From positions 7,649,501 through 7,713,500 of the forward strand of contig NZ_JAUSVA010000002.1 in assembly GCF_030813695.1 (NCBI RefSeq): a DNA stretch of 64,000 nt, in the 5' to 3' direction. Below, in pieces: positions 52,112-60,123 of the stretch (within the stretch, counting starts at the first letter, position 1; each line of letters opens with the position of its first letter). The notes under the pieces are model-generated. The model saw only the letters and a program-made list of their open reading frames with translations. It was not told the DNA's origin and ran no database searches. The stretch is from Kitasatospora herbaricolor (lineage in GTDB: Bacteria > Actinomycetota > Actinomycetes > Streptomycetales > Streptomycetaceae). The translations under genes and the position numbers were made by a program.

Positions 52112-52726
52112 TCAGCCGCGGATCTGCAGCCCCGAGCGGTTCAGACCGCCCTGGCGGGCCGCCGGCACGGTCGCCGCCAGCCCCGGGTTCCCGCCGGCCG
52201 GCGCGCCGACGCCCGGCGAACCCAGGCCCGGCGAGCCCGTCGACTGCGGGCCGATGCCCGGCGAACCCGTCCCCGGCCCGGCCGCCGCGACGGCCGCCAC
52301 CTCCTCGGACCGCTCCCCGCGCCCCTGCGCGGGCCCGGCCGGCGACGGGATGCCACCCGCCGCCAGCAGCTCGCCGGCGGGGCGCCGCATCCCGTACCGC
52401 CGGTGGACGGCCTGCTTGGTGACGCCCAGCGCGGAGCCCACCGAGTCCCAGGAGAAACCCAGCGCCCGGTCGAACTCCACCGCCGCCGCCACCAGCGTCT
52501 CCACGCTCTCGCGCAGCTCCTGCGCCAGCCGCACGGTCGGCGCCGGGGCCCGCCCGTACACCACGAAACCCGCGGAGGTGCTCGGCCGCCGGGGGCGGTA
52601 GACGTTGCCCAACTGGGCGGTGAGCGTCCGCAGCGCGTCGACCTGCCGCCTCACCCGCTCGATGTCCCGCACCAGCAGGTGCAGGCTCGCCCGCGCCCGG
52701 GCGTCGTGATTGATCTGCTCGGCCAT
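52112..52726 (-). CDS. HTH-containing conserved actinobacterial protein with Gly-Ser-Pro tail
   Basis: 204 residues. An N-terminal helical part (1-110) ends in a helix-turn-helix-like FSWDSVGSALGVTKQAVHRRYG (about 92-113). A low-complexity tail with repeated GSPG units (GTGSPGIGPQSTGSPGLGSP) follows. It might bind DNA; targets are unknown. The ATG at 52726 is in a clean context and about 280 bases from the divergent def gene. Confidence 0.78.
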   Translation of the reverse strand: MAEQINHDARARASLHLLVRDIERVRRQVDALRTLTAQLGNVYRPRRPSTSAGFVVYGRAPAPTVRLAQELRESVETLVAAAVEFDRALGFSWDSVGSALGVTKQAVHRRYGMRRPAGELLAAGGIPSPAGPAQGRGERSEEVAAVAAAGPGTGSPGIGPQSTGSPGLGSPGVGAPAGGNPGLAATVPAARQGGLNRSGLQIRG

Positions 52727-52952
52727 GGCCTACGTGCCACCTTCCGTACGGTCAGCTCGGTCGGGGCTGCTCCCCCGTGCCCCGGTCAATCTCACTTGAC
52801 CAACGCCGGACCAGGGGCCGGGGTCACGCAGCCGGGGCACTCGGGATATGCCAGAACGCCCCCCTGCCCGCCAATCGGCCGCCCCCGCCGCCCATCGGCC
52901 GCCCCCGCCCGGCCGGATCGCGGGGGCGGGCCGCGCGCCCGGGGGCATTGCA

Positions 52953-52958
52953 TAGACT
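52953..52958 (+). promoter_or_regulatory. -10 element of def
   Basis: TAGACT within GCATAGACTTG, 47 bases before the def start, in an otherwise very GC-rich gap; no clear -35 match. Confidence 0.5.
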
Positions 52959-53005
52959 TGCCGACGGCCAGCAGCCGAAATCCGACCGGACGGGAGTCCA
53001 CCACC

Positions 53006-53551
53006 TTGCCGATCCAGCCGATCCGCATCTTCGGGGACCCGGTCCTGCGCGCCACCGCACAGCCGGTGACCACCTTCGACAAAGAGCTGCGCACGCTGGT
53101 CAAGGACCTCACCGACACCATGCTGGACGCCCCCGGCGCCGGGCTGGCCGCGCCTCAACTCGGCATCTCGCTGAGGGTGTTCACCTACCACGTGGACGGC
53201 GTCACCGGGCACCTGGTGAACCCGGACCTCAGCCTCAGCGAGGAGGAGCAGGAAGGCCCCGAGGGCTGCCTCTCGCTGCCCGGCCTGCGTTTCGACACCC
53301 GGCGCGCCTTCGGCGTGGTCGCCAAGGGCTTCGACATGTACGGCGAGCCGGTCACCGTCGAGGGCACCCAGCTGCTCGCCCGCTGCATCCAGCACGAGAC
53401 CGACCACCTGGACGGCATCATCTTCATCGACCGCCTCGACCGTGAGCGGCGCAAGGCCGCGCTCAAGGCGATCCGGGAGTCCGACTGGGGGGACGGGCCC
53501 GCCCCGACCGTCCGGGTCTCCCCGCACAGCACCTTCGGCGGCGCCCGCTGA
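53006..53551 (+). CDS. def: Peptide deformylase
   Basis: 181-residue metalloenzyme that removes the formyl group from new proteins. All three motifs are intact: GAGLAAPQLG (motif 1), EGCLSLPG (motif 2, Cys ligand) and QHETDHLDG (motif 3, two His ligands and catalytic Glu). TTG start at 53006, with CGGGAG upstream and the N-terminus PIQPIRIFGDPVLR as in relatives. fmt follows on the same strand, the classic def-fmt pair. Confidence 0.96.
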   Translation: MPIQPIRIFGDPVLRATAQPVTTFDKELRTLVKDLTDTMLDAPGAGLAAPQLGISLRVFTYHVDGVTGHLVNPDLSLSEEEQEGPEGCLSLPGLRFDTRRAFGVVAKGFDMYGEPVTVEGTQLLARCIQHETDHLDGIIFIDRLDRERRKAALKAIRESDWGDGPAPTVRVSPHSTFGGAR

Positions 53552-53624
53552 CGACCGGTCCGCCCGGCCCCGCCCCGCCCCGCCCCAGCTCGGCTCCCAC
53601 CCAGCCCCTACCGGAAGGCCCTTG

Positions 53625-54560
53625 ATGCGCCTCGTCTTCGCCGGCACCCCCGAGGTCGCCGTTCCCGCCCTGGACGCCCTGCTGGCCTCCGACCGGCACG
53701 AGGTCGTCGCGGTGGTCACCCGCCCCGACGCCCCCGCCGGCCGCGGCCGCAAGCTGGTCGCCAGCCCCGTCGCCCAGCGCGCCGAGGAGGCCGGGATCGA
53801 GATCCTCAAGCCCGCGAAGCCCAGCGACCCGGACTTCCTGGCCCGGCTCGCCGAGATCGCCCCCGACTGCTGCCCGGTGGTCGCCTACGGCGCGCTGATC
53901 CGCCCCGGCGCCCTGGAGATCCCCGTCCACGGCTGGGTCAACCTGCACTTCTCGCTGCTGCCGGCCTGGCGCGGCGCCGCCCCCGTCCAGCACGCCGTGC
54001 TGGCCGGCGACGAGGTGACCGGCGCCTCGACCTTCCGGATCGAGCAGGGCCTGGACTCCGGCCCGGTCTTCGGCGTCATCACCGAGGAGATCCGCCCCAC
54101 CGACACCAGCGGCGAACTCCTCACCCGGCTCGCGCACTCCGGCGCCCGGCTGCTGAGCGCCACCATGGACGGCATCGAGGACGGCGGGCTGCAGGCCGTC
54201 CCGCAGCCGGCCGACGGCATCACCCTCGCCCCGAAGATCTCGGTGGAGGACGCCAGGATCGACTGGAAGCACCCCGCCCTGCGGATCGACCGGGTGGTGC
54301 GCGGCTGCGCCCCCGCGCCCGGCGCGTGGACCACCTTCCGCGGCGAGCGGCTCAAGGTCTCCGGCCCGGTCACGCTTCTCCCCGGCAGCACCGAACTCGC
54401 CCCCGGCGAGCTGGCGGTCGGCAAGAACAGCCTCCGGGCGGGCACCGGCAGCCACGACATCGAGTTCGGTGAGGTCCAGCCGCAGGGCAAGAAGCCGATG
54501 CGCGCGGCGGACTGGGCCCGCGGGGCCCGCATCGAGTCCGGCGAGCAGCTCGGACTCTGA
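53625..54560 (+). CDS. fmt: Methionyl-tRNA formyltransferase
   Basis: 311-residue enzyme that formylates initiator Met-tRNA. N-terminal Rossmann domain (LVFAGTPEVAVPALDALL). The active-site region is VNLHFSLLPAWRGAAPVQHAVLAGD with HFSLLP in place of the more common HxSLLP. A C-terminal OB-like domain starts near residue 205. ATG at 53625 follows CCGGAAGG. Confidence 0.96.
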   Translation: MRLVFAGTPEVAVPALDALLASDRHEVVAVVTRPDAPAGRGRKLVASPVAQRAEEAGIEILKPAKPSDPDFLARLAEIAPDCCPVVAYGALIRPGALEIPVHGWVNLHFSLLPAWRGAAPVQHAVLAGDEVTGASTFRIEQGLDSGPVFGVITEEIRPTDTSGELLTRLAHSGARLLSATMDGIEDGGLQAVPQPADGITLAPKISVEDARIDWKHPALRIDRVVRGCAPAPGAWTTFRGERLKVSGPVTLLPGSTELAPGELAVGKNSLRAGTGSHDIEFGEVQPQGKKPMRAADWARGARIESGEQLGL

Positions 54561-54615
54561 GCCTCGGGTTCAGCTTCACCCTCCACCCGATCTACCGTGG
54601 AGTACCCGATCCACC

Positions 54616-54700
54616 GCGGGGCACCGGCCGGCCCGGCCGGTGCCCCGCGCACCGGGCCCCACGCGGGGCCCGGTGGCGGTCCGCCCCGCGGCGGTCCACC
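54616..54700. other. Run of hairpins between fmt and rsmB
   Basis: GCGGGGCACCGGCC (54616-54629)/GGCCGGTGCCCCGC (54635-54648) and CACCGGGCCCC (54650-54660)/GGGGCCCGGTG (54665-54675) are two adjacent perfect stems. Smaller GGCGG/CCGCC stems follow. They probably include the fmt terminator. Confidence 0.6.
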
Positions 54701-54811
54701 GCCGGGTGCCCCGGCCCCCGCTCCCGCAGCGTCGGGCCCGGGGCACCCCGGTCCGGGCAGTTCCGCCGGACCGGACCCATCCGTAAACCCCGCAGCACAT
54801 TGAGGCACCAG

Positions 54812-56260
54812 ATGAGCACCCCCGGCAGCACCCCCGGCGCCAAGCGCCCCCCTCGCCCGCACCGCCGCCCCAAGAAGGACCCGGCCCGGACGGTCGCCTT
54901 CCGCGCCCTGCGGGCCGTCGACGAGCGCGACGCCTACGCCAACCTGATCCTGCCCTCGCTGCTCCGCGAGGCCGAGCAGAAGCACAACCTCGACCGCCGT
55001 GACGCCGCCCTCGCCACCGAGCTGGTCTACGGCACCCTGCGGCTCCAGGGCACCTACGACGCGGTCATCGCCGCCTGCATCGACCGGCCGCTGCGCGAGG
55101 TCGACCCGCCGGTCCTGGACGTCCTCTCGCTCGGCGCGCACCAGCTGCTCACCACCCGCATCCCCAGCCACGCCGCCGTCTCCGCGACCGTCGAACTGGC
55201 CCGGGCCGTGCTCGGCGACGGCAAGGCCAAGTTCGTCAACGCCGTCCTGCGCCGGATCAGCGCCCAGGACCTCGACGCCTGGATCGCCCAGGTCGCCCCG
55301 CCGTACGAGAAGGACGCCGAGGACCACCTCGCCGTCGTCCACTCGCACCCGCGCTGGGTCGTCTCCGCGCTCTGGGACTCGCTCGGCCGCTGGCAGCCCG
55401 ACGCCTCCGGGCGGACGGCCGTCGAGGAGCTGCTGCGCGCCGACAACGAGCGGCCCGAGGTCACCCTCGTCGCCCGGCCCGGCCGGGCCACCGTCGAGGA
55501 ACTCGCCGAGGCGCTGCCCGAGTCCACCCCCGGCCGATGGTCCCCCTACGCCGTCCGGCTCGCCGAGGGCGGCGACCCCGGCGCGCTGGAGACGGTCAAG
55601 GAGAACCGCGTCGGCGTCCAGGACGAGGGCAGCCAGCTGGTCGCCCTCGCCCTCGCCGCCGCGCCGCTGGACGGCCCCGACCGGGTCTGGCTGGACGGCT
55701 GCGCCGGCCCCGGCGGCAAGGCCGCGCTGCTCGCGGCCCTCGCGGCCCGGCGCGGCGCAGCCCTGGTCGCCTCCGAGAAGCAGCCGCACCGGGCCCGGCT
55801 GGTCGCCCGCGCGCTGGAGGGCAACCCCGGCCCGTACACCGTGATCGCCGCCGACGGCACCCGGCCGGCCTGGCGGCCGGGCACCTTCGACCGCGTCCTG
55901 GTCGACGTGCCCTGCTCCGGTCTCGGCGCGCTGCGCCGCCGGCCCGAGGCCCGCTGGCGCCGCCGGCCCGAGGACATCGCCGCCTTCGGGCCGCTCCAGC
56001 GGGACCTGCTGCGCGGCGCCGTCGCCGCCACCCGGATCGGCGGCGTGGTCGGCTACGCCACCTGTTCGCCGCACCTCGCCGAGACCCGGGCCGTGGTCGA
56101 CGACGTGCTGCGGGAGGAGGGCGGCCGGCTGGAGTGGATCGATGCCCGCCCGCTGCTGCCCGGCGTCCCGGCGCTCGGCGACGGCCCGGACGTCCAGCTC
56201 TGGCCGCACCTGCACGGCACCGACGCGATGTACCTGGCGCTGCTGCGGCGCACCGCCTGA
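54812..56260 (+). CDS. rsmB: 16S rRNA m5C967 methyltransferase RsmB family protein
   Basis: 482 residues. The N-terminal NusB-like RNA-binding domain (about 25-170, ARTVAFRALRAVDERDAYANL) precedes the SAM-dependent RNMT domain. SAM loop WLDGCAGPGGKAALLAALA, motif IV VLVDVPCSGLGALRRRPE and motif VI VGYATCSPHLAETRAVV carry both catalytic-cycle cysteines (PCS and TCS). ATG 54812 follows TTGAGG. It probably belongs to the def-fmt transcription unit, separated by hairpins. Confidence 0.94.
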   Translation: MSTPGSTPGAKRPPRPHRRPKKDPARTVAFRALRAVDERDAYANLILPSLLREAEQKHNLDRRDAALATELVYGTLRLQGTYDAVIAACIDRPLREVDPPVLDVLSLGAHQLLTTRIPSHAAVSATVELARAVLGDGKAKFVNAVLRRISAQDLDAWIAQVAPPYEKDAEDHLAVVHSHPRWVVSALWDSLGRWQPDASGRTAVEELLRADNERPEVTLVARPGRATVEELAEALPESTPGRWSPYAVRLAEGGDPGALETVKENRVGVQDEGSQLVALALAAAPLDGPDRVWLDGCAGPGGKAALLAALAARRGAALVASEKQPHRARLVARALEGNPGPYTVIAADGTRPAWRPGTFDRVLVDVPCSGLGALRRRPEARWRRRPEDIAAFGPLQRDLLRGAVAATRIGGVVGYATCSPHLAETRAVVDDVLREEGGRLEWIDARPLLPGVPALGDGPDVQLWPHLHGTDAMYLALLRRTA

Positions 56261-56330
56261 CGGCCCGGGGCACCCTGACGGCCCGGGGCACCCTGACGGC
56301 CCGGCGCACCCCTGACGGCCCGGGGCACCC
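56257..56330. repeat. 18-19-bp tandem repeats spanning the rsmB stop codon
   Basis: Four consecutive copies of CTGACGGCCCGGGGCACC begin at 56257, 56275, 56293 and 56312; the later ones carry one extra C and the third has one change. A decayed fifth copy follows. The first copy contains the rsmB stop (TGA 56258-56260). Confidence 0.9.
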
Positions 56331-56463
56331 CTGACGACCCGGCGGACGGCCCGCGGCGCACCGTACGGCGGTCGCCCCGGGCCGCCCGCCGGGCCGGGGC
56401 GCGTCGAGCGGCTGCCGGGTGTGCCCGGCCGGGATCCCGTCCCGGCCGGGCACACCCGGGCAC

Positions 56464-56844
56464 TCAGCAGGTGGGGGAGTCGCTGATGCGGATCCCGGTG
56501 AGGGTGGCGTAGATGCTGGCGCCGTTGTAGATCGAGGTGGCGGGCTCCAGGCAGGTGTAGTAGGTGGTGCCCCCGGAGACGTAGCGCAGCCAGACGGTGT
56601 CGTCGTTGCGCGTGTTCAGAACGGCGACGTTGGTCCGCGAGGTGTTTTGGTACCCGCTGGTCACGTCCCGGTACATCCCGATGATGCTGCCGTTGACGGT
56701 GCCGCCCGCGTAGATGCACACGTACGGGTACTGGCAGCCGTACTGCGAGTCCGCGTGGGCGGTCGAGGCGCCGGCGATCGAGAGGGAGGCCATCGAGGCC
56801 GCCACGGCCGCGATGCTGGAGGCCTTCTTGAAGAGGGAACGCAT
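56464..56844 (-). CDS. Small secreted cysteine-containing protein, possible I36-type protease inhibitor
   Basis: 126 residues with a Sec signal peptide (MRSLFKKASSIAAVAASMAS..., cleavage likely after AHA). The ~95-residue mature part is beta-rich with four cysteines (YGCQYPYVCIYAGG, YTCLEP, SPTC-end), enough for two disulfides. The C-x5-C-IY start resembles peptidase-inhibitor family I36 proteins of Streptomyces, but the match is only by eye. ATG 56844 follows CGGAG; another ATG five codons upstream is possible. A 10-bp hairpin (56890-56914) lies in its leader. Confidence 0.75.
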   Translation of the reverse strand: MRSLFKKASSIAAVAASMASLSIAGASTAHADSQYGCQYPYVCIYAGGTVNGSIIGMYRDVTSGYQNTSRTNVAVLNTRNDDTVWLRYVSGGTTYYTCLEPATSIYNGASIYATLTGIRISDSPTC

Positions 56845-57196
56845 GCGATAGCTCCGCATTCTGTGGTGACTGGGCGAACGGCGATGTCCCGCGCCGCACT
56901 TGAGGTGCGGCGCGGTGCGACTGATCCCGCCCGCCGGGCCACGGGATCCGGCCACTGATCATCAGGACCCCGAGCCTGTCGCGGCCCACCAACAGGCTGC
57001 CAACGCCCGGCCAACGTCTCCGTCGCGCGCCGCCCGGGGCGGACCGGCCAGGTGCGGAGGCCGGGCCCGGGGCCTTCGGACGGTGATCTTCGGGGCCACC
57101 GCCACCGCGAAGATCACCGCCGGCACCGCGGCCGCCGGCGCGCCGGAACGGTCGGCCGACGCCCCGGTGCCGTACGTCCCGCCCCTCGGGACCTGC
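56845..57196. other. Intergenic region between pucR-type gene and secreted-protein gene
   Basis: 352 bases with two perfect inverted repeats: CGCGCCGCAC (56890-56899)/GTGCGGCGCG (56905-56914), and CGGTGATCTTCG (57081-57092)/CGAAGATCACCG (57108-57119). The second probably terminates the regulator transcript; the first lies in the leader of the secreted protein. I see no gene. Confidence 0.55.
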
Positions 57197-58408
57197 TCAG
57201 CCGCCGGGCTGCCCGCGGCGCTGGACGGCCAGCGCCCGCAGCGCCACCTCGGTCGCGAACCGGTCGTCGGGGTCGGCGAGTTGCTGTCCGAAGGCGCGGT
57301 CGAGGATCCGCATCCGGTAGCGGACCGTCTGCGGGTGGACGCCCAGCAGCCGGGCCATCTCGGCGGCCGTGCCCCGGGTGGTGAGCCAGGTCAGCAGGGT
57401 CTCGACCAGCCGGCTGCGCTGGGCGGGGGTGAGCGCGGCCAGCGGGCCGAGGTACTTCTTCGCCAACTGCGCGACCAGGGCCGGGTCCCGGAGCAGCCAG
57501 AGCGGCAGCAGGTGGTCCTCGCAGGACACCACCGGGCCGCCGTCCACGATGCCGGCCGAGGCCAGGGCGAGGGCGTGCCGGGCCCAGCGCAGCGAGTCCG
57601 CCGCCTCGGCCAGCGGGGCGGTGAGGCCGTAGGCCGCCCGGCAGCCGTCCAGGGCCCGGTCCAGCTCGGCGCGCCGTTCCGCGGTGAGCGCCCCCGGCAC
57701 CAGCAGGTGCGGCTCGGGGACGGCCAGGTCGAGCAGGACGTCCTTGGCGAGCAGGCCGGTCGGGGGCAGCGTCCCGGCGTCCACCGCGACCATGGTGACC
57801 TCGGCCGGTAACGGCCAGGCCGCGTGCTCCGCCAGCTCCACCAGGGCGTTGCGGGCCACCGAGGAACCGGTGAGGATCCGCCGCAGCAGCTGCCGGCGGC
57901 GGTTGTCCGGCTCCTCGCCCAGTTCGGCCATGGCCTGCAGGTAGCCCTCGCGGGAGAGCGCGGCGAGGTCCCCCATGTAGGCGAAGAGCGCGTCGGCGAA
58001 GGAGAGCATCACGGTGGCGGACAGGTTGTAGCGCCTACCCAGCGTCCTGGCCCGGCGCAGCGCGGTCTGGCAGCCGATCCGGTAGGCCTCCTGCAGCATG
58101 TCCAGGCTGCGGCCCTCGTAGGCCTCGAAGCGGCCGAAGCGGCGGCAGATGTCGTCCCGCAGCACCGTGGTGGCGGTGGGGACGGCGATCTGGTCGACGA
58201 AGGCCGCGATGTTCTGCTCGATGCCGAGCCGGATCACCCGCGCGTTCGGGCCCTCCATCAGCGGTTTGTACTCCGGGATCGCGGCGACGATCTCGCTCGC
58301 CATCTCCTTGAGCAGGCTGGGGAGTTCAGGGCGCATGATCATGGCCAACTCGCGCGGCATCGGTCCCATCGGCTCGCCGCGCTCCGTCAGCTGCCTGGCT
58401 ACGGCCAT
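57197..58408 (-). CDS. PucR/CdaR-type helix-turn-helix regulator
   Basis: 403 residues. An N-terminal helical RsbR/GGDEF-like region (to about 160) precedes a middle ligand-binding-like part (about 170-300) and a C-terminal PucR HTH_30 domain. The last shows LVETLLTWLTTRGTAAEMARLLGVHPQTVRYRMRILDRAFG. Such regulators often control adjacent transport or catabolic genes in actinobacteria. The divergent secreted-protein/Mce locus is the candidate target. ATG 58408 follows GGGGGTAAACAGG. Confidence 0.88.
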   Translation of the reverse strand: MAVARQLTERGEPMGPMPRELAMIMRPELPSLLKEMASEIVAAIPEYKPLMEGPNARVIRLGIEQNIAAFVDQIAVPTATTVLRDDICRRFGRFEAYEGRSLDMLQEAYRIGCQTALRRARTLGRRYNLSATVMLSFADALFAYMGDLAALSREGYLQAMAELGEEPDNRRRQLLRRILTGSSVARNALVELAEHAAWPLPAEVTMVAVDAGTLPPTGLLAKDVLLDLAVPEPHLLVPGALTAERRAELDRALDGCRAAYGLTAPLAEAADSLRWARHALALASAGIVDGGPVVSCEDHLLPLWLLRDPALVAQLAKKYLGPLAALTPAQRSRLVETLLTWLTTRGTAAEMARLLGVHPQTVRYRMRILDRAFGQQLADPDDRFATEVALRALAVQRRGQPGG

Positions 58409-58951
58409 ACCTGTTTACCCCCTGAGCTCTCCGCCGCCCCTTGGCCGCCAGGGCCCGCCGGCGGGCCGGTGGCGGCTGCGGGGGAGCGGAGGTTCGGTCA
58501 ATTGCCCGGCCCCGGCGCGCTGGTGGGGAGCGGGCCGGCCGGGCGGTAGCGGGTCGCGTACAACTCATCGCGGCTGCGTGCAACATAGACCACGGCGCAC
58601 ACGGAGCGCAGCACCCCGGACACAGAAACCTCACTTCCGGACGCCCGTGGCCCGCCGCCGGCCGTCGGGGGCGGTCTAATCGGCCGACCGGCCGGTTTTC
58701 GGATTCCCGCCCCGCCCGCTCGCTTCGTTATAACCGGGCGGCCTTCTTTGCTGCTTTCGTGACAAGGGAATACCCGCCGGTAAGTTCGCCGGAAGAATCT
58801 GTGACGGGCATGTTGCACCGCCCGGTTACCCATGCGTAACGTCCCCGTTCAACAGGGCGGCCGAGCGGATTCGGGAGCAGCCGAATTCCGAACTCCAGGC
58901 ACCCTGGGCCCGGTTTATCGGGTATTCCACCCCACCCCGAAAGGATCAACC
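58409..58951. promoter_or_regulatory. Divergent control region before the secreted/Mce locus
   Basis: 543 bases with no believable gene. The right part (about 58700-58845) is AT-richer. It contains TTATAA (58728-58733), TGACAAG (58760-58766) and the inverted repeat GTTAC-N6-GTAAC (58825-58840). TGACAAG recurs before the second secreted gene. These are candidate sites for the PucR protein or a sigma factor. Confidence 0.5.
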
Positions 58952-59575
58952 GTGCGCAAGTTCACCGCAAGCGGCATGGTCGTCGCCGCGGCATTCGCCG
59001 CAGCCGCGGGCCTCGCCGCCGCCCCCGCCTACGCCGCACCCACCTGGACCGTCACCCCCGGCGGCGCCTGGACGGCCAAGGCGACCTCCCCGAAGCTCAC
59101 CGACACCAAGACCGGCACCAAGCTCACCTGCACCTCCTCCAGTGCGACCGGCACCCTGGCGAGCGGCACCGGCCTGTCCGGCACCGGCATCTCCTCCATC
59201 ACCTCGGTCGGCTGGGTCAGCTGCTCCGGCCCGCTGGGCATCACCTTCACCGTCACCCCGCAGGGCCTGCCCTGGAGCCTGAACGCGGTCTCCTACAACA
59301 GCGGCACCGGTGTCACCACCGGGACGCTCACCGGCGTCAAGGCCCACATCAGCGGCGCCGGCTGCACCGCCGACTTCTACGGTCCCACCAGCACCAGCTC
59401 GGCCACCCTCACCGGCTCCTACAGCAACTCGGCGAACACCCTCACGCTGAGCGGCGGCGACCTGCACGCGTACAACGTCTCGGGCACCTGCCTCGGGCTG
59501 ATCAACAACGGCGACGCGGCGACCTACAGCGCGGCGTACGTGCTGGCCTCCTCGCAGACCATCACCTCGCCCTGA
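58952..59575 (+). CDS. Secreted beta-rich protein of unknown function
   Basis: 207 residues with a clear Sec signal peptide (RKFTASGMVVAAAFAAAAGL..., cleavage likely after AYA at about 29). The mature part is rich in Thr, Ser and Gly and predicted to be all beta. Its cysteines, four in number (TCTSS, SCSG, GCTAD, TCLG), suggest two disulfides. No membrane anchor or sortase motif. GTG start at 58952 with GAAAGGATC. It lies first in a run leading into Mce transport genes, so it may bind the transported lipid or sterol. That is inference. Confidence 0.82.
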   Translation: MRKFTASGMVVAAAFAAAAGLAAAPAYAAPTWTVTPGGAWTAKATSPKLTDTKTGTKLTCTSSSATGTLASGTGLSGTGISSITSVGWVSCSGPLGITFTVTPQGLPWSLNAVSYNSGTGVTTGTLTGVKAHISGAGCTADFYGPTSTSSATLTGSYSNSANTLTLSGGDLHAYNVSGTCLGLINNGDAATYSAAYVLASSQTITSP

Positions 59576-59621
59576 CCCGGACCCCGGGCCCGCCGTCCTG
59601 CCGGGCCCGGACCGTCCGGCG

Positions 59622-59667
59622 CGCGGCCCCCGGCGGCCGGACATCCCTCCGGCCGCCGGGGGCCGCG
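59622..59667 (+). terminator. Strong terminator after the secreted protein gene
   Basis: A perfect 20-base-pair stem (59622-59641 with 59648-59667; outer CGCGGCCCCC/GGGGGCCGCG) around CATCCC. Confidence 0.88.
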
Positions 59668-60123
59668 GATGCTCACCGGAGGACAATCCTCCGCCGGCGC
59701 TTTGTCAATCGGTGACAAGAAATCCGGCCGAGCCGAGGCCGTGGAATCTTCCCGGGTTCGATCACTTGTCGCTGCTTGTTACCGGGCCGTAGTGTCCAGT
59801 TCGCCCAGGAACACCACCCGCTGGATTCCGTGACCCGTGCGACGGATGCGGCCGGTGCAGTTCGTGCGATTCCCGTTGTCCGCTCCGCCGTGCTCGCTTT
59901 CCCCCGTTCCCCCTTCCGTCCGTGGGCGTACCGTGCCGTGCCACCACGGCGGTTCGTCCCCGCCGCGCCGCTCGGCAATACCGGCCGTTCGCGCTCCGGG
60001 CGCTCCGGTTCCACCCGTTCGTGCTGCCGTTCCACCCGTTCCCGCTGTCCCCGCAGTTCGTCCGAAGATTTCCCGCCGCCGTGCGCCGAACCGGCTCCAC
60101 CGACCAGTCCGAGGAGTACCGCG
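59668..60123 (+). promoter_or_regulatory. Promoter and long leader of the second secreted gene
   Basis: TTGTCA-N5-TGACAA (59702-59718) is a perfect inverted repeat. TTGTCG (59766-59771) and TAGTGT (59790-59795), 18 bases apart, form a likely promoter, giving a leader of about 320 bases. The leader is pyrimidine-rich and contains GTTCCACCCGTTC twice (60008-60020 and 60029-60041). Open frames through it have poor composition and are not called. Confidence 0.55.

Noticed and set aside
58440..58700. c-di-AMP (ydaO-type) riboswitch before the secreted protein
   Set aside because: I searched by eye for the conserved core because such riboswitches precede cell-wall genes in Streptomyces, but no convincing match is present.
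59776..60123. N-terminal extension of the large secreted protein
   Set aside because: The extension is Arg/Ser/Pro-rich and would bury the signal peptide; ATG 60124 has GAGGAG and begins a good signal sequence.
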